In this document: positions 21,882 through 28,539 of the stretch, piece by piece
Numbering within the stretch: the first letter of the stretch is position 1
Layout of the letters: the number at the start of each line of letters is the position of its first letter
From: SIG452 sp045656345
GTDB taxonomy: Bacteria; Bacillota; Clostridia; UMGS1840
Reading direction: 5' to 3'
Assembly: GCA_045656345.1 (NCBI GenBank)
Contig: JAZOQZ010000045.1
Location: 1 to 28,539, forward strand
DNA: 28,539 nt
Made by a program: the position numbers and the translations under genes
The notes under the pieces: generated by a model
The model's database searches: none
The model's input: only the letters and a program-made list of their open reading frames with translations
Told to the model about the DNA's origin: nothing

Positions 21882-22994
21882 ATGGTAATCGGTACTACCA
21901 AAGAAATTAAAAATCATGAGTATCGTGTAGGGTTAATTCCCGATAATGCGGCAGTATTAGTAAAGGACGGTCACACCGTTTATGTGGAAACAAACGCCGG
22001 TGCAGGTGTTGGTTTTACAGATGAAATGTATGAAGCCGCCGGTGCCATTATCTTAAAAACTCCCGCAGAAGTATTTGAAAAATGCGATATGGTAATTAAG
22101 GTAAAAGAACCGGAAGAATGTGAATACAAATATTTAAGAGAAGGTCAGATTTTATACACTTATCTGCACATCGCTCCCAATCCTGCATTGGGTGATGCAC
22201 TTTTAAAAAGTGGCGTAAAAGCTGTGGCGTATGAAACCATCACCGACCGTGACGGTAGCCTGCCTTGTCTTCGTCCCATGAGCCAGATTGCAGGTAGATT
22301 AAGTATTCAGGAAGGCGCAAAATACTTAGAAAAATGCTTTGGCGGACGCGGTGTGTTATTGGGCGGTGTTCCCGGTGTGGAACGCGGTAAAATTGCCATT
22401 ATCGGTGGCGGTATCGCAGGTACCTATGCAGCAAAAGCAGCAGTAGGTAGTGATGCTCAGGTAACTCTGTTAGACATTAACTTAAACCGTCTGTCTTATT
22501 TAGAAGATGTATTTGGTGCATCTGTTACCACCTTATACAGCTCCGAAGCAAACATCGAAAAAGTGTTAAAAGATGCAGATCTGGTTATCGGCGCTGTGTT
22601 GATTCCCGGTGGCAAAACTCCCAAACTGATTCGGAAAGAACACTTAAAACTGATGAAAAAAGGTGCGGTTATCGTGGATATCGCGATTGACCAGGGCGGT
22701 TGTTGCGAAACTTCTCACGTAACCACTCACGAAAACCCTGTATTTATTGAAGAGGGTGTTGTGCATTACTGTGTTGGCAATATGCCCGGTGCAGTACCTT
22801 ACACTTCCACTATGGCATTATCCAATGCAACCTTCCCCTATGCAAGAATGATTGCGAATATGGGCTTGGAAGCAGCTGTGAAAAAAGATGAAGGTCTGAT
22901 GAACGGTATCAACATCTATGATCACAAATGCACCAACGAAAACGTTGCAAAAAGTTTGGGTTATGACTATGTTGATGTAAAAGAATTAATCTAA
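21882..22994 (+). CDS. ald: Alanine dehydrogenase
   Basis: This 370-residue NAD-dependent enzyme interconverts L-alanine with pyruvate plus ammonium. The N-terminus (GTTKEIKNHEYRVGL) and the substrate residues match characterised Ald proteins: Arg15, Lys75 in VKEPEE and His96 in YLHIAP. The Rossmann fold shows IIGGGIAGTYAAKAA near residues 175-189. DIAIDQGGCCETS and NMPGAVPYTSTMAL are typical of the C-terminal region. The length equals that of the family. The ATG follows AAAGGGTG. It has its own strong promoter and is followed by a terminator-like element, so it is a single-gene unit. Beside a lactate-type dehydrogenase, it could take pyruvate to alanine or use alanine as a pyruvate source. 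Confidence 0.96.
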   Translation: MVIGTTKEIKNHEYRVGLIPDNAAVLVKDGHTVYVETNAGAGVGFTDEMYEAAGAIILKTPAEVFEKCDMVIKVKEPEECEYKYLREGQILYTYLHIAPNPALGDALLKSGVKAVAYETITDRDGSLPCLRPMSQIAGRLSIQEGAKYLEKCFGGRGVLLGGVPGVERGKIAIIGGGIAGTYAAKAAVGSDAQVTLLDINLNRLSYLEDVFGASVTTLYSSEANIEKVLKDADLVIGAVLIPGGKTPKLIRKEHLKLMKKGAVIVDIAIDQGGCCETSHVTTHENPVFIEEGVVHYCVGNMPGAVPYTSTMALSNATFPYARMIANMGLEAAVKKDEGLMNGINIYDHKCTNENVAKSLGYDYVDVKELI

Positions 22995-23009
22995 GAAAAT
23001 TAGCAGAAT

Positions 23010-23045
23010 AAAAATGACAATACTGTAACAAGTATTGTCATTTTT
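23010..23045 (+). terminator. Terminator after ald (composite element copy 3)
   Basis: Perfect 15-bp arms AAAAATGACAATACT (23010-23024) and AGTATTGTCATTTTT (23031-23045) enclose the hexaloop GTAACA, the same loop as in the copy at 5730. The T-run is eight bases long. One base pair differs from the copy at 5730, with both arms changed together. Confidence 0.85.
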
Positions 23046-23063
23046 TTTGATGTGTGCTAAAAT
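23035..23063 (+). promoter_or_regulatory. Predicted sigma-A promoter of the cupin gene (composite element copy 3)
   Basis: The -35 box TTGTCA (23035-23040) lies in the hairpin arm. A 17-bp spacer with the T-run leads to TAAAAT (23058-23063) preceded by extended TGC. The leader to the ATG at 23110 is about 40 nt. Confidence 0.7.
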
Positions 23064-23109
23064 AAACATAAAGAAATACTATCATATCGATATACAAGGA
23101 GAATTTGTT

Positions 23110-23454
23110 ATGTACAAAAGATTATCAGAGTTAAAAACGCAGACCAAGTTAACCCCGGAAGGAAAAGAAAAAATGTTGAAAACCAACTTTGCAGATTTTG
23201 ACGGTTGGGACAATCGAATCCGTTTGTATTCTTTAGTGCAGGTACAGCCCGGAGAAGAAGTGGAATATCATATGCACGTGGGAGAAAGCGAAACTTTTGT
23301 GTTTCTGTCCGGTAAAGGCATTTATAATGATAACGGAACCAATGTGGATATCACTCCCGGTATGGTAAGCTTTACTCCCTCCGGACAGGGACATAGCGTG
23401 AAAAACACCGGTGATGAGGTGTTGTCTCTGATTGCATTGATTTTAGTGGACTAA
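23110..23454 (+). CDS. Small single-domain cupin protein
   Basis: This 114-residue protein has one cupin barrel. The first motif lies around GEEVEYHMHVGESETFVFLSGKG (about residues 51-73) with His58, His60 and Glu64 as likely metal ligands. The second motif is PGMVSFTPSGQGHSVKNTG with a further His. Such proteins are metal-dependent isomerases, dioxygenases or sugar/ligand-binding proteins; no specific role can be assigned. The ATG at 23110 has AAGGAG 8 bases upstream. The frame is open further upstream, but only through the promoter/hairpin element. It is the first gene of a closely spaced series reaching 28466. Confidence 0.88.
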   Translation: MYKRLSELKTQTKLTPEGKEKMLKTNFADFDGWDNRIRLYSLVQVQPGEEVEYHMHVGESETFVFLSGKGIYNDNGTNVDITPGMVSFTPSGQGHSVKNTGDEVLSLIALILVD

Positions 23455-23489
23455 GAATCACCAAACCTATACCGGAAGGGGAATGTCAT

Positions 23490-23828
23490 GTGAATTTTAG
23501 AAAGAGACTGATTACTATATTGGGAATCATCATCATCTCTGTATTGGTTGTTCCGTTGATTTTGGTTCATACCGTGCAACCGCAAGCGGGAATGCCGGTC
23601 ACATTATTTCTTCTTTTTGTGTTGTATCCCGGAATTTCAGTTGCGGTGGGAATAATTGCCGGAAAAGACGGAAAGAGGTTATGGTTCGTTCCCTTTCTGT
23701 TAGCCGTATTGTTTTGGTGCTTTTCTTCTCTGGTATATGAAACGATTTTTCCCATTGGGTATGCTGTGGCGTATCTTCTGATTTGTGCTGTGAGTATGGT
23801 TATCACCAAAATAACAGCAAAGAGGTAA
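23490..23828 (+). CDS. Small membrane protein of unknown function
   Basis: This 112-residue protein has about four predicted hydrophobic helices: ILGIIIISVLVVPLILV, PVTLFLLFVLYPGISVAVGIIA, WFVPFLLAVLFWCFSSLV and IGYAVAYLLICAVSMVI. The basic ends (MNFRKR and KITAKR) suggest both termini are cytoplasmic. It probably starts at GTG 23490, with GGAAGGGGAA upstream; the overlapping ATG at 23488 hits a stop at once. I do not recognise the family. The next gene starts 3 bp after its stop, so it is probably translationally coupled to the AlkD-like gene. Confidence 0.72.
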   Translation: MNFRKRLITILGIIIISVLVVPLILVHTVQPQAGMPVTLFLLFVLYPGISVAVGIIAGKDGKRLWFVPFLLAVLFWCFSSLVYETIFPIGYAVAYLLICAVSMVITKITAKR

Positions 23829-23830
23829 CT

Positions 23831-24508
23831 ATGAAAACAACCATTCAAAAAGACTTACTCTCGATGGGGGAAGAAGCCTATCGTGATTTCAGTTCTAAAC
23901 TAATGCCAACGGTGGAGAAAGAGACTGTTATCGGGATTCGTGTTCCTGTTTTGAGAACATACGCAAAAAGTTTAGAAGATTACGAAACTTTTCTGAAAAA
24001 TCTTCCTCATCGGTATTTTGAAGAAAACAATCTCCACGCATTTTTGATAGAACGGGAACGTGATTTTGATACCTGTATCGAAAAACTGGAAGCGTTTTTG
24101 CCCTATGTGGATAACTGGGCAACCTGCGACGGTATGAAACCGAAGGTGCTGAAAAAAGAACCCGAAAAGCTTCTTTTGTATATCCGAAAATGGATTGGTG
24201 CCAAAGAAATTTATACCGTCCGCTATGCCATCAATTTACTGATGAGCTATTATTTGGATGAACATTTTGAGCCCGAATACTTAAAGATGGTTTGCGATGT
24301 TCAATCGGATGAATATTATATCAATATGATGCGCGCCTGGTATTTTGCCACGGCACTTGCCAAACAGTATGAGGATACCTTGCCGTATCTAAAGAAGAAT
24401 CTTTTGGATGATTGGACCCATAACAAAACCATTCAGAAAGCAGTGGAAAGCTATCGGATTACCGATGCGCAAAAAACGTATTTGAGAACATTAAAGAGAA
24501 TGAACTGA
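23831..24508 (+). CDS. DNA alkylation repair protein (AlkD-like DNA glycosylase)
   Basis: This 225-residue protein is built from HEAT-like helical repeats and resembles the AlkC/AlkD family, which removes N3- and N7-alkylated purines from DNA. The AlkD active-site set is visible: Trp96 and Asp100 in DNWATCDG and Arg131 in YTVRYAIN. The preceding LPHRYFEENNLHAFLI (58-73) and the following DEYYINMMRAWYFATALAK are family-typical. The ATG at 23831 follows the previous stop by two bases, with AGAGG 4 bases before it. No other repair gene is nearby, so context adds little. Confidence 0.92.
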   Translation: MKTTIQKDLLSMGEEAYRDFSSKLMPTVEKETVIGIRVPVLRTYAKSLEDYETFLKNLPHRYFEENNLHAFLIERERDFDTCIEKLEAFLPYVDNWATCDGMKPKVLKKEPEKLLLYIRKWIGAKEIYTVRYAINLLMSYYLDEHFEPEYLKMVCDVQSDEYYINMMRAWYFATALAKQYEDTLPYLKKNLLDDWTHNKTIQKAVESYRITDAQKTYLRTLKRMN

Positions 24509-24540
24509 TTTGACCAAACAGAAGAGAGGAACCGATACCA

Positions 24541-25056
24541 ATGTCATATATTTTAAGCAGTCTTGGGTTGGCGGTGCTGATTATTGCATCGCTGATCAAA
24601 GGGGAGACCATCAAAAAAACCTTATATCTGGTGCTGGCGGGAAATCTGTTGGTGGCAACCAGCTATTTGTTTACCGATAACGGGGTAAACGGTGCTGTAT
24701 CCAGCTATATCGGAAGCATTCAGGCACTCATTAACATTTTTTACGCACAGAAAAATAAAAACATTCCTGTGTGGTTGCTTGTGACGTATGCATTATCCTT
24801 TATCGTGGCAAATTTTGCAGTGCTAAAGGATGCTGTCGGTGTGGTTGCTTTGCTTGCAACCCTTTGTTTTGTGGGCTGTGTATCCTCCAAAACAGGGAAG
24901 GGTTATCGCATCTGGCAGACAGCTAATAATCTGCTTTGGATTTTATACGATATTCTGTCTGCATCCTACGGTCCGCTTGTTACGCACACCGTTCTGTGTT
25001 TATTTACCGTGGCAGGAATTCTTTGGAACGACTGCAGAAAAAAGAAAACCGCTTAG
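24541..25056 (+). CDS. YgjV-like small membrane protein (second in window)
   Basis: This 171-residue membrane protein has about six short hydrophobic helices: LSSLGLAVLIIASLI, TLYLVLAGNLLVATSYLF, IGSIQALINIFYA, VWLLVTYALSFIVANFAVL, VVALLATLCFVGCV and TVLCLFTVAGILW. Size, helix layout and the WQTANNLLWILYDILSASYG stretch resemble the YgjV-like group also represented at 5857-6384, although the two share little direct identity by eye. The start has AGAGAGGA about 10 bases upstream. It lies 32 bp after the AlkD-like gene and 14 bp before the phosphatase gene. The function is unknown. Confidence 0.75.
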   Translation: MSYILSSLGLAVLIIASLIKGETIKKTLYLVLAGNLLVATSYLFTDNGVNGAVSSYIGSIQALINIFYAQKNKNIPVWLLVTYALSFIVANFAVLKDAVGVVALLATLCFVGCVSSKTGKGYRIWQTANNLLWILYDILSASYGPLVTHTVLCLFTVAGILWNDCRKKKTA

Positions 25057-25070
25057 AAGGAGAGAAAGCT

Positions 25071-25772
25071 ATGAAAATATATATTGTCCGTCACGGAGAT
25101 CCTGACTATTCCATTGATTCGCTAACCGAAAAAGGATGGCGGGAAGCAGAATTACTGTCTGAGCGTATGAAAAATATTCCCATTGATGATTTTTACTGTT
25201 CTCCTCTGGGCAGAGCGCAGCATACATTGAAGCCCACTTTGGAGAAAGTGGGAAAAGTTGCAGAAACTCTGCCTTGGCTTCGTGAATTTGAAGGCAGAAA
25301 AGAGGGAAACATTCCCGGTCACAGTAGAGTAACCTGGGATATACCGCCGTCTTTATGGTGCAATGAACCGAAGTTTTACACCTTTGACAAATGGCAGGAA
25401 ACTTCCTGGATGACAGAGAGCACTGCCCCCTCTGCATATCCTGAAGTAACGGCAGGGATTGACGAACTTTTGTCCCGTTACGGCTGGATTCGTGAAGGAA
25501 TGGCGTATCGTGGAGGAGAGGAAAAATCCATCGCTTTGTTCTGCCATTTCGGATTGGGTAGTCTTCTGATGGCGTATCTGTTGGGAATTCCTCCCGTGGT
25601 GGCGCAAAACAGTTTCTTTTTGGCACCCACCTCGGTAACCACATTGGTGACCGAAACCGATAAAGAGGGGTACTCCCATTTTCGTGCCACAGGTGTGGGG
25701 GATATTTCCCATCTGTATAAGGGCGGGGAACCGATGTCGGAATCGGGGCTTTATCCCAATTTTCAGAAATGA
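25071..25772 (+). CDS. Histidine phosphatase family protein (phosphoglycerate mutase-like)
   Basis: This 233-residue protein of the branch-1 histidine phosphatase family carries the phosphohistidine motif VRHGDPDY (His8) at its N-terminus. It has the second-site SPLGRAQHTL near residues 44-53, a catalytic Glu in LREFEG, and the second histidine in ALFCHFGLGS. The central region, about 75-150, contains a tryptophan-rich insert (TWDIPPSLWCNE; KWQETSWM) that is longer than in simple cofactor-dependent mutases, so phosphatase activity is likelier than mutase activity. The ATG at 25071 has AAGGAG 9 bases upstream. The next gene starts 11 bp downstream. The substrate is unknown. Confidence 0.9.
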   Translation: MKIYIVRHGDPDYSIDSLTEKGWREAELLSERMKNIPIDDFYCSPLGRAQHTLKPTLEKVGKVAETLPWLREFEGRKEGNIPGHSRVTWDIPPSLWCNEPKFYTFDKWQETSWMTESTAPSAYPEVTAGIDELLSRYGWIREGMAYRGGEEKSIALFCHFGLGSLLMAYLLGIPPVVAQNSFFLAPTSVTTLVTETDKEGYSHFRATGVGDISHLYKGGEPMSESGLYPNFQK

Positions 25773-25783
25773 GGTCAAATGAA

Positions 25784-26731
25784 ATGAAAATATCGGTATT
25801 AGATGTAAAAACCTTAGGCAATGATTTGGATTTTTCGGGCATTCACAAGCTGGGGGATGTTACAGTTTATGATTTAACTACTCAGGAGCAGGTGATTGAG
25901 AGAATCCAAGATGCCGAAGTGCTGATTTTAAATAAAGTGAAATTAAACAAGGATAATCTACCCTATGCCAAGAATCTGAAACTGGTTTGTATCACTGCAA
26001 CAGGCTTTGACAATGTGGATATTAACTACTGCCGTGAGCACGGAATTGCCGTTTGCAATGTGGTGGGGTACTCCACCGACAGTGTGGTGCAGTTAACTGT
26101 TTCCATGGCATTTTCCTTAGCAACCAATCTTTTGTTTTTTGATAAATTTGTGAAATCCGGGGATTACACCAACAGCGGAATTTTTAACCGTGTGGAACCC
26201 GTGTTCAGAGAAATGTCTGCACTCACCTGGGGCGTGGTGGGACTCGGCAGTATCGGTGGCAAGGTGGCAAGCATCGCCAAAGCGATGGGCTGCAGAGTAT
26301 TGGCGTATAAACGTACTCCCGTAGCGGAATTTAACTGTGTGGATTTGGATACGCTTTGTAAGGAAAGTGATATTATTACGGTGCACACCCCCTTAAATGA
26401 CGGCACTTTCCAGTTAATCAATGAAAAACGACTGGCTCAGATGAAGGATGGAGTTGTGCTGGTGAACGTTGCCCGCGGTGCCGTGTTTGATGAAGAAGCG
26501 GTAACCAATGCAGTGCTCAGCGGAAAAATCGGAGGATTGGGTGTGGACGTGTATTCCACCGAACCGATGCAGGCGGATAGTCCTTATCAAAAGCTGTTAG
26601 ACCGTGATAACGTGATTTTTACACCTCATATGGCGTGGGGTGCGATGGATGCCAGACAACGTTGTATTGACGAAATTGAAGCAAATATCAAAAGCTTTAT
26701 AGAAGGCGGAACAAGAAGCCGTTTGGTATAA
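25784..26731 (+). CDS. D-2-hydroxyacid dehydrogenase (NAD-dependent, glycerate/hydroxypyruvate type)
   Basis: This 315-residue cytoplasmic enzyme should reduce a 2-oxoacid to the D-2-hydroxyacid with NAD(P)H, or run the reverse. The Rossmann motif VVGLGSIGGKVA is near residues 146-157. The catalytic Arg is in VNVARGAVFDEE, the Glu in DVYSTEP and the His in FTPHMAWGAMDARQR. This Trp-containing His motif is usual in the glycerate/hydroxypyruvate reductase group. Two starts compete. The ATG at 25769 overlaps the phosphatase stop but has no ribosome-binding site. The ATG at 25784 has GAGG 9 bases upstream and gives the normal N-terminus, so it is preferred. The exact substrate is open. Confidence 0.9.
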   Translation: MKISVLDVKTLGNDLDFSGIHKLGDVTVYDLTTQEQVIERIQDAEVLILNKVKLNKDNLPYAKNLKLVCITATGFDNVDINYCREHGIAVCNVVGYSTDSVVQLTVSMAFSLATNLLFFDKFVKSGDYTNSGIFNRVEPVFREMSALTWGVVGLGSIGGKVASIAKAMGCRVLAYKRTPVAEFNCVDLDTLCKESDIITVHTPLNDGTFQLINEKRLAQMKDGVVLVNVARGAVFDEEAVTNAVLSGKIGGLGVDVYSTEPMQADSPYQKLLDRDNVIFTPHMAWGAMDARQRCIDEIEANIKSFIEGGTRSRLV

Positions 26732-26756
26732 TAAAACAAATCAGGAGGAAACGAGA

Positions 26757-28466
26757 ATGAAAACAATGAGAAACCTGTTTGCTTTGGTGTTGTGTTTTTT
26801 GATGGCATTTTCTATGTCTGTGTTTGCCCAGGCAACAGAGGAAACCGGCAGCAACGAGCCTGCCCGGTTTGTGAAGGTAAAAATTCCGTTTCCCGAAGAG
26901 TTAGCCGACAATGATTCCTGGCGTACCGTGGCAAGATATGCCGATTCGGGACAGGCAATTCCTTTGTCAGATGCTTTTGGGGACTATGTGTATGCCATTG
27001 TTCCGTTTGAAAACAAAGACAGAAAAATTGAAGCCTTTGTGCCGGACAGCATTTCCTTTACCGACGATACGGAATTTCGCTATGAATTTTATGTGATGGA
27101 AAATTTGTCTTGTGTTGGTGTTATTTTGGGGAACGAAAAAGGGGAGGCGCTTCCCTTTGCCAACGTGACCCGTGCGGAAGCCACTGCAATGATTATGCGT
27201 TTTTTAGGGATTTCTCCTGCGATCAATCCTGCCATACCCTTTACCGATGTTTCCCGTGAAGACTGGTTCTATGGAAATGTGGGAGCATTGTATGAGGCAG
27301 GAATTGTGAAAGGTGATTCTGAAACCACTTTTTCCCCGGGGAGAAATGTTTCTCGTGAAGAAATCACCGTGATGGTGGTAAGAGCCTTACAGTATGCGGA
27401 TTTACGATGCCCGTTTAGAACGGAGGAAAATATTGCCGATAAAGAAAGCGTATCTTCCTGGGCAAAGGAGGCTTATGAATATATCGGTGTGAATTATGTG
27501 TCTGACTATGAGGGAGAGGACACTGAGAGTCCGTACAGAATGCTGTATCCCCAAAAATCTGCCACTCGCTATGATATCGCATATATGTTAGATAACACGC
27601 TAAAAACCTCTCAGTTGTTTGCCACAGATTTGGCAATCAAATACGGGTTTGACGAAAAAATGCCCGTGATTGACGGCTCCACCTCTACCTATCCGTTTAC
27701 CGAAGAGGTATACAGAGCATTGTTTGTAAACGCAACCACCCATCCCGGGTATCCGAGAAGCCATTCCAAGAGCCATGTTTCCTACGAGCGTCTCATCAAC
27801 GGGGAAGTGGATATGCTCTTTGCATCTGTATATCCTGCCGGCGATATTTTGGCATTGGCGGAAGAGAAAGGTGTGGAATTGGAATTGATTCCCATTGCTT
27901 ATGATGCGATGATTTTCTTTACCAATGCAAAAAATCCTGTGGACACACTGACAAAAGAACAGATTTCCGAGATTTATGTGAATAATAAATACAAAACCTG
28001 GGCAGAACTCGGAGGAACCGATGCAAAATTATATCCCTATTGCAGAAACAATGATTCAGGAAGCCACGCCCAGATGGAAAAGCATTTCTTAAACGGTAAT
28101 GAAATTCATTCAACCATTCAGGCAGAAACGATTTCTGAAACGATGTCCAACATCTTAACTGATGTAATGGATGTGCCCAATCAGGATAAAAACGGGTATG
28201 GCTTAGGTTACAGCATCTATTATTATTTCAATAATATGGATCGCTTTTATGATACCAAAACCCAACTGAAGCTTCTTGCGGTTGACGGAGTTTATCCCAC
28301 AGATGAAACCATATCCAAAGGCTCTTATCCGTTGTCGAATAACACTTATATTGTGTTAAGAAAAGACACGCCCGAAGGTCATCCTGCCAGAAATATGGCA
28401 AAATTTATGCTCACAGAGGCGGGGCAGGAATGTGTTGAGCTGGCGGGTTATGGCAGATTGTACTAA
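26757..28466 (+). CDS. S-layer-homology protein with PstS-like phosphate/solute-binding domain
   Basis: This 569-residue secreted protein has a signal peptide (about 1-24, cleavage likely after SVFA). A unique region of about 100 residues follows, then two clear SLH modules (about 132-210: FANVTRAEATAMIMRFLG, FTDVSREDWFYGNVGALYEAGIV, FSPGRNVSREEITVMVVRAL) and a third, weaker one to about 285. From about 300 to the end there is a PstS-like periplasmic-binding fold starting IDGSTSTYPFTEEVYRALF. It continues with VDMLFASVYPAGD, PIAYDAMIFFTNAKNPV, LTKEQISEIYVNN and RNNDSGSHAQMEKHFL. The binding domain would be held at the cell wall through the SLH domains, not by a lipid anchor. There is no lipobox. 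AGGAGG lies 8 bases before the ATG. No pst permease genes are visible before the window ends. Confidence 0.9.
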   Translation: MKTMRNLFALVLCFLMAFSMSVFAQATEETGSNEPARFVKVKIPFPEELADNDSWRTVARYADSGQAIPLSDAFGDYVYAIVPFENKDRKIEAFVPDSISFTDDTEFRYEFYVMENLSCVGVILGNEKGEALPFANVTRAEATAMIMRFLGISPAINPAIPFTDVSREDWFYGNVGALYEAGIVKGDSETTFSPGRNVSREEITVMVVRALQYADLRCPFRTEENIADKESVSSWAKEAYEYIGVNYVSDYEGEDTESPYRMLYPQKSATRYDIAYMLDNTLKTSQLFATDLAIKYGFDEKMPVIDGSTSTYPFTEEVYRALFVNATTHPGYPRSHSKSHVSYERLINGEVDMLFASVYPAGDILALAEEKGVELELIPIAYDAMIFFTNAKNPVDTLTKEQISEIYVNNKYKTWAELGGTDAKLYPYCRNNDSGSHAQMEKHFLNGNEIHSTIQAETISETMSNILTDVMDVPNQDKNGYGLGYSIYYYFNNMDRFYDTKTQLKLLAVDGVYPTDETISKGSYPLSNNTYIVLRKDTPEGHPARNMAKFMLTEAGQECVELAGYGRLY

Positions 28467-28501
28467 AAAACACATTTCTAAACAGGAAAATTTGTTTCCT
28501 A

Positions 28502-28530
28502 TTGACAAATTGCATCAAAAGTGGTATAAT
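28502..28530 (+). promoter_or_regulatory. Strong sigma-A promoter reading out of the window
   Basis: A consensus TTGACA (28502-28507), a 17-bp spacer and TATAAT (28525-28530). An inverted repeat AATTTGT (28489-28495)/ACAAATT (28505-28511) overlaps the -35 box, and a 6-bp stem AGGAAA/TTTCCT (28484-28489 and 28495-28500) precedes it. The controlled gene lies beyond the window. Confidence 0.85.
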
Positions 28531-28539
28531 AATCGGTAG

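Noticed and set aside
25069..25842. Long antisense frame opposite the histidine phosphatase gene (257 codons)
   Set aside because: No ribosome-binding site and no recognisable protein. The + strand gene has family motifs throughout, so this is a coding shadow.
26727..26732. TATAAT before the SLH-PstS gene
   Set aside because: It overlaps the stop of the preceding gene and has no -35 box at 16-18 bp. The short gap fits read-through transcription.
1..28539. tRNA or rRNA genes, CRISPR arrays, insertion sequences, phage or conjugation genes
   Set aside because: Intergenic regions were read individually. They contain promoters, hairpins and the T-box, but no cloverleaf-like sequence, regularly spaced repeats or transposase/integrase motifs.

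Overview
The window reads as chromosomal DNA of an anaerobic, Gram-positive Firmicute of the Clostridia type. The pointers are a T-box leader, sigma-A promoters with 17-bp spacers, strong Shine-Dalgarno sites, an S-layer-homology protein, an electron-bifurcating Etf/2-hydroxyacid dehydrogenase set and a BMP-type nucleoside transporter. No 16S or other species marker is present, so the lineage is inferred. All 23 protein-coding regions lie on the + strand. I found no tRNA, rRNA, CRISPR array, transposase or phage gene.

Layout. (1) 1-1954: the 3' three-quarters of ftsH, overlapping a gene for a viroplasmin/RNase H protein. (2) 2082-2900: a predicted GNAT-like acyltransferase. (3) 2957-5660: a strong promoter, a complete T-box riboswitch whose best specifier reading is valine (GTA, with a bulge that fits an A73 tRNA), then a single gene encoding an XRE-HTH/cupin/acyl-CoA synthetase fusion, closed by a strong terminator. 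(4) 5857-6384: a YgjV-like membrane protein. (5) 6470-8593: a GH36 alpha-galactosidase. (6) 8730-14421: xanthine phosphoribosyltransferase (apparently starting at ATT) followed by a BMP lipoprotein and the ATPase and two permeases of a NupNOPQ-like nucleoside importer. (7) 14465-16999: two alpha/beta-hydrolase esterases flanking a sugar-phosphate isomerase/epimerase-like protein. (8) 17029-20416: EtfB, an EtfA with an N-terminal ferredoxin-type domain, and an FAD-linked 2-hydroxyacid dehydrogenase, matching the LctBCD lactate dehydrogenase of Acetobacterium. A EutH-family transporter and a VanZ C-terminal remnant follow. (9) 21804-22994: alanine dehydrogenase under its own promoter. (10) 23110-28466: a cupin, a small membrane protein, an AlkD-like DNA glycosylase, a second YgjV-like protein, a histidine phosphatase, a D-2-hydroxyacid dehydrogenase and an SLH-anchored PstS-like binding protein, mostly closely packed.

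How they may work together. Xpt and the BMP/ABC importer form a purine nucleoside/base salvage unit. The Etf-dehydrogenase set would oxidise lactate (or a related 2-hydroxyacid) to pyruvate, and alanine dehydrogenase next door can interconvert pyruvate and alanine. The acyl-CoA synthetase under a valine-type T-box suggests that a short branched-chain acid such as isobutyrate is activated when charged tRNA-Val is scarce, feeding valine synthesis by reductive carboxylation. This is inference.

The most unusual non-coding signal is a repeated composite element, present three times (around 1958-2014, 5730-5783 and 23010-23063). It is a bidirectional terminator hairpin whose descending arm carries the -35 box TTGTCA. 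The T-tract forms part of an exact 17-bp spacer leading to an extended -10 box. Two copies share the same hexaloop and differ in the stem by a compensatory base pair.
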